NCBI GenBank assembly: GCA_028824685.1 | Contig: JAPPCZ010000086.1 | Coordinates: 304,345 to 368,344, forward strand | Source of the DNA: Candidatus Poribacteria bacterium | Lineage (GTDB): Bacteria; Poribacteria; WGA-4E; WGA-3G | Length of the DNA stretch: 64,000 nt | Direction: 5' to 3' | Shown: one piece after another, positions 54,039 through 62,218 of the stretch | How positions within the stretch are numbered: the stretch's first letter is position 1 | Layout: every line of letters starts with the position of its first letter | Program-made: the position numbers and the translations under genes | Notes under the pieces: generated by a model | What the model was told of the DNA's origin: nothing | Database searches by the model: none | Seen by the model: the letters and a program-made list of their open reading frames with translations, nothing else

Positions 54039-55574
54039 TCAGGCATTGGCTCCTACTTGAAAAGCATAGAGTCTTGCACGATTCAAAATGAAACGAAGCC
54101 TTAGCGGTTGCTCAGCGTCCACTAACTTAGCGGATTTCCATTGCACTGTATGATGTATTTTATCCTCTGTCAACGGAACACAATCGTCAATTGAAAATCC
54201 AGATTGAACCTGTCCATCAGCCGTCAGCACCTCAACACCAACCTGACCCCCACTTGCATCCGCGTTAATTTCAAGTGTACCGTTTGGCATTCGCAACGGC
54301 ACAGTTTCAACAACCCCTTCTGTTTCATCAGCATCAAGAGACACAAAGCCATCTAACCGCCATTTAGCAAGTCCAATTGCCTTGTGCCTGTCTTTCATCA
54401 TAGCACCGTGGGTGTGTTCCGTCCCTGTATAATACCAGTGAATTTCATCGTCAGTGATGATGGGTTGCGTGGCAGTTCCCATAATCATACCGGTATCATA
54501 AGTACCGCTTTCACCGCGTGGAATTATAGGAGTTCGGTCAGAGTCAGGATAATCCCAATTGAATCCGTCTCGGCTGCAGACTAATTGCGCATCAATCGGT
54601 CCATCAACAGGAATCTCATGCTCCGCTGCACCCGGTCCCGTAACGTACAAAACGCCAGCAATGCCGATATAGATGTTGTGATAGAGGAAGCCTGACATAT
54701 TGTGGATTTCAGCACGATCAGCACCATACCTCTCTACACCAATTTCGTCGTCTTGGTCTGATGCACCAAACATCGGTTCAAGCGGCTTCCAAGGTCCCTC
54801 TAATGCAGGACTTTCGGTGTATGCTATCATGCGTCGTGCATCTTTATCGTTGCCACGTATTAATGCATAAGCACGGAACAGAGAGGTTTTGTTATCATAG
54901 ATAACATTGAATGCTCCTTCGTTGTTTCGGTCTGCCACTGGCTCCAAATAGTCTGAGTCATCCCATCGGATACCATCAGGTGATGTAAGCAAAAACACAT
55001 TACGGTACCGCCTACAAAAACCGATCATCTTATATCGCTTCTGCGGGTCAGATTCATCGTCATCACGAAATACACACGCGCCGTGTAGGTCCCACACAAT
55101 GTTATTATTTGGGTTTCCGTTGAATTCAAAAAGACCGAGATTCGGTTTCGTCCACGTCAATCCGTTATTACTTTCAGCATAGCAAGTTAGATCGCCACGG
55201 TCATTTTCAACAAACTTCCGTCCATACGCATCGTGTGTTTTTCCTCTATATGTTGAAGGATTTCGATCTGGACGTGGCACGTAAAGTCCCGGAATCTCAT
55301 TTGCCTTAAACCGCCAGTGCGGTCCCATACGACACATATACCACATGCGATATTTGCCGTACGCTGCATCATACATCGTCGTGCCGTACAGATGAACGCG
55401 TCTGGATTGGTCAGGACCTCCGTGTTCCCAAGGGTTGTCAGGATCAGGTTCAAGCACGGGGACTTCATGCTTTACACATGGATGCAATGTGCGTTTCACA
55501 CCTCGCTTAGAGGCAATCAATTCATCATGAATAAAAAGTTCTGTACCTGCGTTAAGTACACGGAAATTGTTCAA
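54039..55574 (-). CDS. Glycosidase-like five-bladed propeller protein
   Basis: 511 residues from TTG 55574, behind AAGGA at 55583-55587. The open frame continues to 55625, but that part runs through a palindromic repeat and is unlikely to be coding. Motifs such as YGTTMYDAAYGKYRMWYMCRMG, YAESNNGLTWTKPNLGLFEF and LTSPDGIRWDDSDYLEP resemble GH32/GH43/GH68-type propellers. The acidic triad cannot be assigned with confidence. It has no signal peptide. Possible role: hydrolysis of a sugar or glycan derivative in the cytoplasm. Confidence 0.68.
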   Translation of the reverse strand: MNNFRVLNAGTELFIHDELIASKRGVKRTLHPCVKHEVPVLEPDPDNPWEHGGPDQSRRVHLYGTTMYDAAYGKYRMWYMCRMGPHWRFKANEIPGLYVPRPDRNPSTYRGKTHDAYGRKFVENDRGDLTCYAESNNGLTWTKPNLGLFEFNGNPNNNIVWDLHGACVFRDDDESDPQKRYKMIGFCRRYRNVFLLTSPDGIRWDDSDYLEPVADRNNEGAFNVIYDNKTSLFRAYALIRGNDKDARRMIAYTESPALEGPWKPLEPMFGASDQDDEIGVERYGADRAEIHNMSGFLYHNIYIGIAGVLYVTGPGAAEHEIPVDGPIDAQLVCSRDGFNWDYPDSDRTPIIPRGESGTYDTGMIMGTATQPIITDDEIHWYYTGTEHTHGAMMKDRHKAIGLAKWRLDGFVSLDADETEGVVETVPLRMPNGTLEINADASGGQVGVEVLTADGQVQSGFSIDDCVPLTEDKIHHTVQWKSAKLVDAEQPLRLRFILNRARLYAFQVGANA

Positions 55575-55599
55575 AATTAGAATATCCTTAATGTTAATC

Positions 55600-55620
55600 G
55601 GCGCGCTTACGAAGCGCGCC
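55600..55620. repeat. Perfect palindrome of the dispersed family
   Basis: GGCGCGCTT-ACG-AAGCGCGCC, a 9-bp perfect stem with a three-base loop, between the LamG gene and the propeller gene. Its coding-like extension of the downstream frame is accidental. Confidence 0.65.
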
Positions 55621-55633
55621 AACAAGTAAGTGT

Positions 55634-56422
55634 TTATCTATTTTTTATGCCAGCCCACGTCGTGGTGAGTTTTCCACGTGCTTCCACATCAAGTGTATCC
55701 GCTTCCAAGTTGTTAATTTCCTTTTCACTCAGCACGGCATTATAGATTCTGGCATCTTCAACACGTGCGACTACCCAACCGTAAGCCGTACCGCCGATGA
55801 GGGCGCGTGGACCGAAAAGTGCCTCTACATCACCCTCTTCCCAAGACACAATCGGTCCCTGCTTGTAGTTGCCAATTACCTCTCCATTACGGTATATCAT
55901 AATCTTTGCATTGCCGCCATCATCTTCATAAGAAATCGCTAATTGTACGAGTTTTTCCGTTTCTTTTTCCTCAAATCCAGGAACAGCATCTTGTGTGCGT
56001 CTAAAGTGGCTACTACCTGCCATCCAGCGCCGCTCCTGTCGTTCAGCATAAACGATAGCATCAAACGTGTCCCCACTGCTCTTGTTTACTGCAAGCGTTG
56101 CACCTCTTTTGACGTTGAGGTCATCCAAATAGATCCACGTTACCAAAGTTTTATCGGGACCAATGTTCGGACCTTTGTATCCAGTCGTCATTGCCCATTT
56201 ATTATCACCGATGTGCAATTTGCCATCTTTGACTTGTGCACCTTTGAGTTCAATATCACCAAAATGATTTGTAAGGTCTTTCAGTTCATCCCCTTTTTCA
56301 AAAGTCCAGTGTCCAATCAAATCCTCTTTCTTATCTCCCTGCCCAAACGCTGTTGGTAGCGAAAAACTGACAAAAAGCAGAACAGAGAATACCCACACGA
56401 AAATATATAACAAGCGTTTCAT
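55634..56422 (-). CDS. Exported LamG-like (concanavalin A-like) protein, copy 2
   Basis: 262 residues from ATG 56422, which has GGAGG eight bases before it; an upstream start at 56437 adds five residues. The signal peptide (MKRLLYIFVWVFSVLLFVSF...AFGQ) is followed by one jelly roll: DLIGHWTFEKGDELKDLTNHFG, TTGYKGPNIGPDKTLVTWIYLDD, RVEDARIYNAVLSEKEI. It ends EARGKLTTTWAGIKNR, the shared tail. The fold binds sugars; the actual ligand is unknown. Confidence 0.85.
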   Translation of the reverse strand: MKRLLYIFVWVFSVLLFVSFSLPTAFGQGDKKEDLIGHWTFEKGDELKDLTNHFGDIELKGAQVKDGKLHIGDNKWAMTTGYKGPNIGPDKTLVTWIYLDDLNVKRGATLAVNKSSGDTFDAIVYAERQERRWMAGSSHFRRTQDAVPGFEEKETEKLVQLAISYEDDGGNAKIMIYRNGEVIGNYKQGPIVSWEEGDVEALFGPRALIGGTAYGWVVARVEDARIYNAVLSEKEINNLEADTLDVEARGKLTTTWAGIKNR

Positions 56423-56535
56423 GGTATCTACCTCCATTATTAACTCTGGTTAAGATTTCCGACAATCGTTGAAATTGAAGTTAAGCATACCACACACAAT
56501 AAGAAATGTCACCCCTATTTTAAAGACGAAAAAAC

Positions 56536-56564
56536 TTGAAATTTCTCACAAATTCTGGTAGAAT
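56536..56564 (+). promoter_or_regulatory. Promoter of the SelW-like gene
   Basis: TTGAAA (56536-56541), 17-base spacer, TAGAAT (56559-56564), with TGG before the -10. Confidence 0.65.
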
Positions 56565-56603
56565 TAATTAGAATGCCTTTCAAATTAGGAGGATATATAC
56601 CAA

Positions 56604-56834
56604 ATGGACATTAGAATTGAGTACTGCACGTCTTGAAACTATCAACCACGGGCAGCCAGTTTGGCAAAAGCCTTAAAAAACAAATATAGTGGTCAGGTTA
56701 AAGATGTGAAACTTGTTGAAAGTAGTGGCGGTGCTTTTGAAGTATACCTAAATGATGAATTGCTCTATTCCAAGTTAGAGACACGACAATTTCCGACACC
56801 AGAACAGATCACCACAGCGATCGACAAAGTATAA
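56604..56834 (+). CDS. SelW/Rdx-family selenoprotein (UGA read as Sec11)
   Basis: 76 residues, broken by TGA at 56634-56636 (codon 11). Read through, it gives IEYCTS-U-NYQPRAASLAKAL, then LVESSGGAFEVYLNDELLYSK and FPTPEQI. This is the complete SelW/Rdx thioredoxin-like domain, with the redox motif C8-x-x-U11. Homologues without selenium have CxxC. Both halves of the domain are conserved on either side of the TGA, so it is not a pseudogene. A SECIS-like hairpin follows the TGA. AGGAGG is the ribosome site, a promoter lies at 56536-56564 and a strong terminator follows, so it is a single-gene unit. The likely role is thiol redox chemistry in the cytoplasm; the partner is unknown. Confidence 0.92.
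56634..56672 (+). promoter_or_regulatory. bSECIS element after the SelW UGA codon
   Basis: After UGA (56634-56636) the RNA can fold GGC (56651-56653) with GCC (56670-56672) as the lower stem and GCCA (56655-56658) with TGGC (56662-56665) as the upper stem. The GTT triloop begins 22 bases after UGA with G in first position, as bacterial SECIS elements require. Confidence 0.7.
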
Positions 56835-56843
56835 TAAACTGTA

Positions 56844-56878
56844 ATGGGTATTGGTAGTAATTACCATGCCCATTTTTT
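56844..56878 (+). terminator. Strong rho-independent terminator of the SelW gene
   Basis: ATGGGTATTGGTA pairs with TACCATGCCCAT (one bulged T, one G-T pair), followed directly by TTTTTT. Confidence 0.88.
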
Positions 56879-56970
56879 ATTTAAACCGAAACATGTTGTG
56901 GAAATCTTGTGACATTCCATCCCAAACTCCACATGCCCAAGGAAAATCACATTATGCTTCTCTACGTTTT

Positions 56971-58032
56971 CTACACAAAAAGCACCCACATCGGGTTTTC
57001 ACCTACTTCATAAGTTTCAAGCGGTGCAAGAACACCACTTTCCTGATCAATACGGTACGTAGCAAGTTTGCCGGATCCTTGTCCACCAGCAAATAGGAAA
57101 TTACCAGTTTCATCAATGTTAAAAACTCGCGGTGTGGGTTCCGTCAGTTGCTGTCCTAAAGCGGTTAATTCTCCACTCTCTTCATCAATTGAAAACATTG
57201 CAATACTGTCATGCCCACGATTTGTAACATAAAGGAACTTGCCTTGTGGGTCAATGTGGATTTGTGCGCAGCTATTATGCTCATCAAAATCCGTGGGAAG
57301 TGTAGAAAGTGTTTGGAACTCCCACAATAGACCTGGCGCATCGTGAACGGTATAATCAGGATCGCCTGATTTCGAGATTGAAGCATCTGGATCACCTTTC
57401 TGAAGGTTGTAAGCAGATACGCTTGACCCCTGTTCATTTGAAAAATAAAAGATCGGTTTGTTAGGATGTTCGCAGTAGTGGCGAGGTCCGACTGGCTCAT
57501 CTGGATTTGAATTCCCAAATGGGTTTTCAGTTAGCATACCTGTATCCGGATCAAAGTGAAACTGATAGATAGCATTTGCAGGGACGGTGTGTGGGACAAA
57601 GACGAAACGGTTCGAGACATCTGTTTCAACGTAATGGGCGTGTGGTGCTGTTTCGACGGTTTGGATCAGTTCATCTTGTACAGTTTTATCTTCTCCTATT
57701 GCATGCACGGTAACTTTGCCCGCACCGTAATACGCAGAAAGCAAATATTTACCCGTTTTGTCGGTTGCAATGTAGCATGTATCCGCATCAAGTGAAATTG
57801 TTTTCAAAAGTGTTAGTTGCTTACTCTTTTCATCAATACGAAAAGTTGAGATTTCTCGACTGGATCGAAGTCCTGCATACAAATAGTTGCGACAAGGGGA
57901 AAGTGTTAAAGGACCTGGCGAACCGCTTACGTTAACATCTTCTTGGAACTCAATCGCTCCGTTGGAAACATCAAAGGTATAAATGGCGATTCTGTTTTCT
58001 CCAGCAATGGAGAGATATAAGTGAGATTGCAT
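56971..58032 (-). CDS. Lactonase-family seven-bladed propeller (6-phosphogluconolactonase-like)
   Basis: 353 residues, typical of the COG2706 group: YAGLRSSREISTFRIDEK, HAHYVETDVSNRFVFVPH, KFLYVTNRGHDSIAMFSID and RVFNIDETGNFLFAGGQGS. Members include YbhE/Pgl, which hydrolyses 6-phosphogluconolactone, and muconate-cycloisomerase relatives. With no pentose-phosphate genes around, the substrate stays open. No signal peptide, so cytoplasmic. Confidence 0.86.
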   Translation of the reverse strand: MQSHLYLSIAGENRIAIYTFDVSNGAIEFQEDVNVSGSPGPLTLSPCRNYLYAGLRSSREISTFRIDEKSKQLTLLKTISLDADTCYIATDKTGKYLLSAYYGAGKVTVHAIGEDKTVQDELIQTVETAPHAHYVETDVSNRFVFVPHTVPANAIYQFHFDPDTGMLTENPFGNSNPDEPVGPRHYCEHPNKPIFYFSNEQGSSVSAYNLQKGDPDASISKSGDPDYTVHDAPGLLWEFQTLSTLPTDFDEHNSCAQIHIDPQGKFLYVTNRGHDSIAMFSIDEESGELTALGQQLTEPTPRVFNIDETGNFLFAGGQGSGKLATYRIDQESGVLAPLETYEVGENPMWVLFV

Positions 58033-58090
58033 ACTTTTTCCTCAATTATTGGGTTTTATCTAAATGTTCAATAATTACGATAATTGGGTT

Positions 58091-59080
58091 TTATTTTTTG
58101 CCTTTTTTGAGAGTAGATTCAATCATTGCATGAGTCTTCGGTTCGCTACAGAGACTGAGAAATACCTCGTGTTCAAGGTCAAGCAGGTCCTGTTCAGCGA
58201 CATACTGTGGCGCTGAAAGCATACCTCCACAGAACACATAAGCCAATTTCTCAGCAAGATATTGCTCATAATCGTTGATGGTGTCAGCTTGCCTCAATTG
58301 GTGAACGTGTTGTTTTAGGTAGTTAAGTCCGCCTTCTCCTAACACAAAAACTTGCCGAGGTTGAGGTGGTTGATAACCACTTTCCCAAAGTGAGAGTGCT
58401 AATTGTTTAGCATCTTGAAGATGATTGTCTCTTTTGGTTGTGATAAGGTCAGTTTTGCGAAGATAACCCATCTCTACCGCATCTGTAGCATTTTGTGATA
58501 TCTTTGCCTGCCGAATAACCTCAAATACTGTAAGTACAGGTGGAAACAACTGTTGAATTGGTAATGAAGTCTGTTCACTTTCTAAACATCGAAACGCCAT
58601 CTCAGTCGTTCCACCACCGCCCGGGATCAGTCCAACGCGAAGTTCAACAAGTCCAAGTTTGCTGTCGGTGAAAGCCTGCATCGCATCTGCACCGAAAGCG
58701 AGTTCACATCCTCCACCGAGTGCCATGCCAACCGTTGCTGCCACGACAGGTTTTGTTGAATGACGTAGCCGAGTACAAACTTTCTGTAGATTTCTAAGGG
58801 TTTTTGAAATTGCGTCCCAGTCTTTACTTCGGGCACGTTCAAGTAAAAGAATGAGGTTGAGTCCTACCGAAAAATTGCCCGCTTCCGTGCCGATTACCAT
58901 GCCAGAAAAATTTGTTTCTACGTTGTCAATCGCAGAGTCGAGAATTGCCAACGTGCTATCCTCTATAATGTTCAATTTGCCATGTAGTTCAAAATAGGTG
59001 ATACCATCACCGATATCAAAGAGACTTGCTTCTGCGTTAGAAATAATCGGTTTCATATCTGCTGTTTTAGATGTTGACAT
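58091..59080 (-). CDS. Crotonase (enoyl-CoA hydratase-like), resembling the C-terminal half of FadN
   Basis: 329 residues. The crotonase oxyanion-hole segments are present (FSVGLNLILLLERA and KPVVAATVGMALGGGCELAFGAD), as is GLVELRVGLIPGGGGTTEM, with the usual Glu. The extended C-terminus (residues 190-320) resembles the hydratase half of fused 3-hydroxyacyl-CoA dehydrogenases such as FadN, but the N-terminal NAD-binding dehydrogenase half is not here. Either the genes are split with the other half elsewhere, or it is a stand-alone enzyme. Confidence 0.8.
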   Translation of the reverse strand: MSTSKTADMKPIISNAEASLFDIGDGITYFELHGKLNIIEDSTLAILDSAIDNVETNFSGMVIGTEAGNFSVGLNLILLLERARSKDWDAISKTLRNLQKVCTRLRHSTKPVVAATVGMALGGGCELAFGADAMQAFTDSKLGLVELRVGLIPGGGGTTEMAFRCLESEQTSLPIQQLFPPVLTVFEVIRQAKISQNATDAVEMGYLRKTDLITTKRDNHLQDAKQLALSLWESGYQPPQPRQVFVLGEGGLNYLKQHVHQLRQADTINDYEQYLAEKLAYVFCGGMLSAPQYVAEQDLLDLEHEVFLSLCSEPKTHAMIESTLKKGKK

Positions 59081-59129
59081 ACCTATGATTACCTCAATCG
59101 TGAAAACTTAAGTTGCTTGTAACACACTA

Positions 59130-59528
59130 TTACGCATCAAAATTGTAAACAATTTGGTCAAAAGAATCGCGTGCAAAGGTGAATATGAAAATCAGCGGTT
59201 CGTTTCCAGTGCAACGGACGGTATGCTTAGCATTAGGTGGAATGTAAACTGCTGAACCAGGACAGAGTTCTGTCTCACAATCGTCAATCTGCATGTGTCC
59301 GTTACCACTGATGACATAATACGTTTCCTCGGGTTCATGGTGATGGAGCAGCAGCGACGCACCGGGCGGCACTTCTGCTATCCCCATAACAAGCCCGCTA
59401 CTCGGACCGCGTTCACCTGTGATAAGCAGTTTCCAACGAATTGGGCTTTTGGCAGTAATGTTCGGGTCATCCCAACCTTCCCATTCAAGTTCAGCTTGAT
59501 TGATAAAAATCGGTTTTTGGGTGTTCAT
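59130..59528 (-). CDS. Cupin-domain protein
   Basis: 132 residues from ATG 59528 with GGAAGAA upstream; a longer frame starts at 59576. The two cupin motifs are clear: PPGASLLLHHHEPEETYYVISGNG (metal His and Glu) and PPNAKHTVRCTGNEPLIFI (third His). Small single-cupin proteins bind sugars or act as dioxygenases or sensors; no substrate can be given. Confidence 0.82.
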   Translation of the reverse strand: MNTQKPIFINQAELEWEGWDDPNITAKSPIRWKLLITGERGPSSGLVMGIAEVPPGASLLLHHHEPEETYYVISGNGHMQIDDCETELCPGSAVYIPPNAKHTVRCTGNEPLIFIFTFARDSFDQIVYNFDA

Positions 59529-59628
59529 AAGTGTTCTTCCGTGCGGACTTAGCACTCTCCTAATCGGATAATTCAATCAACCCCAGAACGACAATCATGT
59601 GGTGATTTGGAGCTGCTGTTTTTGGTAA

Positions 59629-59657
59629 TTGATAATCTCAAATTACTATGCTATTAT
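59629..59657 (+). promoter_or_regulatory. Promoter of the MazG-like gene
   Basis: TTGATA (59629-59634), 17-base spacer, TATTAT (59652-59657), 18 bases before the start codon. Confidence 0.55.
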
Positions 59658-59674
59658 ACTGGAAAAGGAGAATT

Positions 59675-59959
59675 ATGACAATTCAAAAATTTCAACAACA
59701 GATTGAGGCTATCTATTACACACGTGATGCTGAGCGCGGGGTTCCATTAACATTCACATGGTTTGTTGAGGAGGTAGGGGAGTTAGCGAAAGAAATTCGC
59801 AAGCAACCACAGGATAAACAAAGACTACGCGAGGAATTCGCTGATGTTTTTGCATGGTTATCCACGTTAGCAAGTCTGCTCGGTATTTCTCTTGAAGATG
59901 CGGCGCGAATTTATGCAGAGGGATGTCCGAAGTGCAACACTACACCGTGCGATTGTTAA
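59675..59959 (+). CDS. MazG-like nucleotide pyrophosphohydrolase
   Basis: 94 residues, starting at ATG 59675 behind AAAAGGAG. FVEEVGELAKEIRK and LREEFADVFAWLSTLASLLGIS are the EExxE and ExxD metal motifs of the MazG fold, which hydrolyses (d)NTPs to NMPs. A C-terminal CPKCNTTPCDC segment could hold zinc and is not part of the basic fold. It is a single gene on the plus strand, convergent to the uronate isomerase-like gene. Confidence 0.87.
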   Translation: MTIQKFQQQIEAIYYTRDAERGVPLTFTWFVEEVGELAKEIRKQPQDKQRLREEFADVFAWLSTLASLLGISLEDAARIYAEGCPKCNTTPCDC

Positions 59960-59963
59960 CTTA

Positions 59964-61244
59964 TTAATTTCCATTCAAAAAACGCTCGAAGTTCCCACCG
60001 AATAGGTTGTTGACATCTCGTTCAATTTCTGAATGTGTAAGTGTCCAGCCGACATCTAAGATGGATTGATATTTTTCTACCAAGACATCTGCAATGATCT
60101 GGCGTGAGTGCTTCCATTTGTAAATAAGTTGGTCTAAAATTCGCGCATCTGAATGCTGTGGGATGACGCTCAAACCGAGCAGCTCAATTCGTTCACGTGT
60201 TATCTCCTCAATGACACTGGGATTGTTCATAAACCACCAACACCCAAATATCATCAGGTTTTTGAATTTGCGTCCAATGACACACAACTCGTGCTGATTT
60301 TCGCGAGAAAGCAGTGTCACAAGGAATTTATTGTCAGGATTTTCACGGAGAAGTGCTTCCAGACTGCTCAAATCCGCTTTTCCAGTCCCATCACCTGCCA
60401 TTTTCAGTTGCGGGTTGACCGCTCGTTTAACACCTATCATTAACGCAAATGGCACGTTGAATTCACGCGAAATAGGTAAAATGCAGTTATCAAACAACCT
60501 TCCAAGCACACCATCATCAGGGTATTGGAAATCAGGCGGAAGTGAGACAGCCATATATTTTGGGTCCATCCGCTGAATCCATGTCTCCAAAAATCGACGG
60601 ACTTCTTTATAACTTTTCTCAGATGAGAGTATAGGATCAACCTCATAACCGAGTCCGCGCAGGTGTTCGTACGCTGTGTCTTCGTAACTGTTAATTAGAA
60701 CGTCCATCCGAAGCGCAGCCTCAAAACGTGTATCACCCGTATCACCTGACTCCCAAACTGGTGACTCTGCTGGATCAAATGGATCATTCGTCATAACGAC
60801 TTTTGAGACATTTGCGCTTTCAAAAACAGTATCAATGAAATCTTCTACAGTGGTATCGGCAAAGTAGTCGCGATAATCTTGTAGGTTTCGCGAACCCACG
60901 TCCAACCCTAATTCATTCAATGTCGTAACAACGCCGCGGCACGCTTCACTGATCGGAGAGTTTTCAATGAAAAGCGTCTGCCAAATCAGTTCTGCTTGCT
61001 GCGCTTTTGTCATACTCCAGAATTGTTGATATGAAACATCGGATTTGCGGAAAACTTCTGCGATGAGATAATGATAGGTCAGCAGTTCATCAATTCCCCA
61101 GAGTAGGAGTTCATTAAATGGCGGACTAAAAAGATGTGTGTGGATATCGGTGATTTTTTGAGTGTGAACAACCTCTGATATAGTAGTTTTCAACTGATCA
61201 GTCGTTCTTATTTCAGCATCATTATTTGTATTGGGAACGTTCAT
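59964..61244 (-). CDS. Uronate isomerase-like amidohydrolase
   Basis: 426 residues from ATG 61244, right after the previous stop; the longer frame to 61424 overlaps the membrane-protein gene and is rejected. It has the DIHTHLF metal motif, followed by SPPFNELLLWGIDELLTYHY, and IPQHSDAR near the C-terminus. These are typical of the UxaC (glucuronate/galacturonate isomerase) fold. Similarity to true UxaC is partial, so another amidohydrolase reaction on a sugar acid is possible. Confidence 0.75.
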   Translation of the reverse strand: MNVPNTNNDAEIRTTDQLKTTISEVVHTQKITDIHTHLFSPPFNELLLWGIDELLTYHYLIAEVFRKSDVSYQQFWSMTKAQQAELIWQTLFIENSPISEACRGVVTTLNELGLDVGSRNLQDYRDYFADTTVEDFIDTVFESANVSKVVMTNDPFDPAESPVWESGDTGDTRFEAALRMDVLINSYEDTAYEHLRGLGYEVDPILSSEKSYKEVRRFLETWIQRMDPKYMAVSLPPDFQYPDDGVLGRLFDNCILPISREFNVPFALMIGVKRAVNPQLKMAGDGTGKADLSSLEALLRENPDNKFLVTLLSRENQHELCVIGRKFKNLMIFGCWWFMNNPSVIEEITRERIELLGLSVIPQHSDARILDQLIYKWKHSRQIIADVLVEKYQSILDVGWTLTHSEIERDVNNLFGGNFERFLNGN

Positions 61245-61245
61245 A

Positions 61246-61713
61246 TTAAGACTCCGAGTTGAGTTTGAGGCGGATATAATTAACAACTTCTTCAGGTGGA
61301 TGTTTTCCAAATCGCACATAAACACCGCGGAAGTTTTCAAGACGTGTCGGTTTCGCGAAGGGACTGAGCAGTACCCCGTTCTTGTCAACATAGTAGCTGC
61401 GGAACATTGACCAAGGACGCTCAAGTTTATAACAACAGGCTGTGACGATGAGATTTTCTATGCCGCAGCAATAATGAAAAGGTAAAAAATATTTGTAGAG
61501 TGGCCCCACCAGAAGAATTGCTGATAATAGCAGGACAACGATAGACTGAAATCCGAAATAGATAAAGAGAAGAATAAAAAACAAGAACAGCATCAGCAAT
61601 ACAGACCGCTTCCAATTCTCAACAAGTGGATGTACACGCCATGATATTTCTCTCGCGTGTATATGTCCAGACAAAGAATCAGTTTCTACAACGGTCTTGT
61701 GTTCTTCCTGCAC
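61246..61713 (-). CDS. Membrane protein of unknown function, possibly PH-domain-like
   Basis: 155 residues from GTG 61713, three bases after the secG stop. Two adjacent membrane helices (about 36-72) are flanked by short soluble parts. The C-terminal part (YYVDKNGVLLSPFAKPTRLENFRGVYVRF) is beta-rich like bacterial PH (YdbT) domains. I do not recognise a named family. Short spacing suggests it is translated from the secG message. Confidence 0.62.
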   Translation of the reverse strand: MQEEHKTVVETDSLSGHIHAREISWRVHPLVENWKRSVLLMLFLFFILLFIYFGFQSIVVLLLSAILLVGPLYKYFLPFHYCCGIENLIVTACCYKLERPWSMFRSYYVDKNGVLLSPFAKPTRLENFRGVYVRFGKHPPEEVVNYIRLKLNSES

Positions 61714-61716
61714 GTG

Positions 61717-62172
61717 CTACTCTGTATTTTCTATAGGGGTAATCCTTGAATCTTCTTCGGGTGTTTCTGCTGGCGTTTCATCTGCGTTTTCTTCTGTGGG
61801 CGTGACGTTTCCTTTTGAATCTTCCTCAGCCGTGTCCTCTTCTACTTCTACCCCATTTTCAGCGCCTGCAGATTCTTGCGAATTTTCTGTCTCTTCATTT
61901 AGCGGTGTAAGGGCACCATCTCCCCCTCCTGTATCACCATAAAATCGCATCAATAAGAGCGAAATGACCATAAATCCGATTGCCACCCAAGTGGTAAGTT
62001 TACTAAGGAAGGTTGCAGCACCGGCACCCCCCAGAACTGATTCCATTCCAGAGCCACCAAACGCGCTTGATGAAAGCCCTTCACCTTTGCTGTCTTGTAA
62101 AAGAATAATCAGTGTCAAAACGACACAAACTGGAACGAAGATTATGATTGCTACAGTTATGAATACTCCCAT
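61717..62172 (-). CDS. secG: Preprotein translocase subunit SecG with acidic C-terminal tail
   Basis: 151 residues. The first 80 are classic SecG: helix FITVAIIIFVPVCVVLTLIILLQ, the loop DSKGEGLSSSAFGGSGMESVLGGAGAATFLSK, and a second helix ending LLLMRFYG. SecG supports protein export with SecYE. The C-terminal 75 residues are an unusual Glu/Thr-rich tail (ENADETPAETPEED), probably disordered, on the periplasmic side if topology is normal. It follows tpiA by 46 bases. Confidence 0.93.
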   Translation of the reverse strand: MGVFITVAIIIFVPVCVVLTLIILLQDSKGEGLSSSAFGGSGMESVLGGAGAATFLSKLTTWVAIGFMVISLLLMRFYGDTGGGDGALTPLNEETENSQESAGAENGVEVEEDTAEEDSKGNVTPTEENADETPAETPEEDSRITPIENTE

Positions 62173-62218
62173 AAGATAATCCTCTCTAAATTGCCTTTTC
62201 TACAAGGCTACTAATTAA

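Noticed and set aside
55575..55625. Longer start of the glycosidase-like gene
   Set aside because: The first codons lie in a perfect palindrome of the dispersed repeat family, and a TTG with a ribosome site is available at 55574.
61245..61424. Longer start of the uronate isomerase-like gene
   Set aside because: The extension of 60 residues overlaps the membrane-protein gene and has no family similarity. ATG 61244 follows that gene's stop directly.
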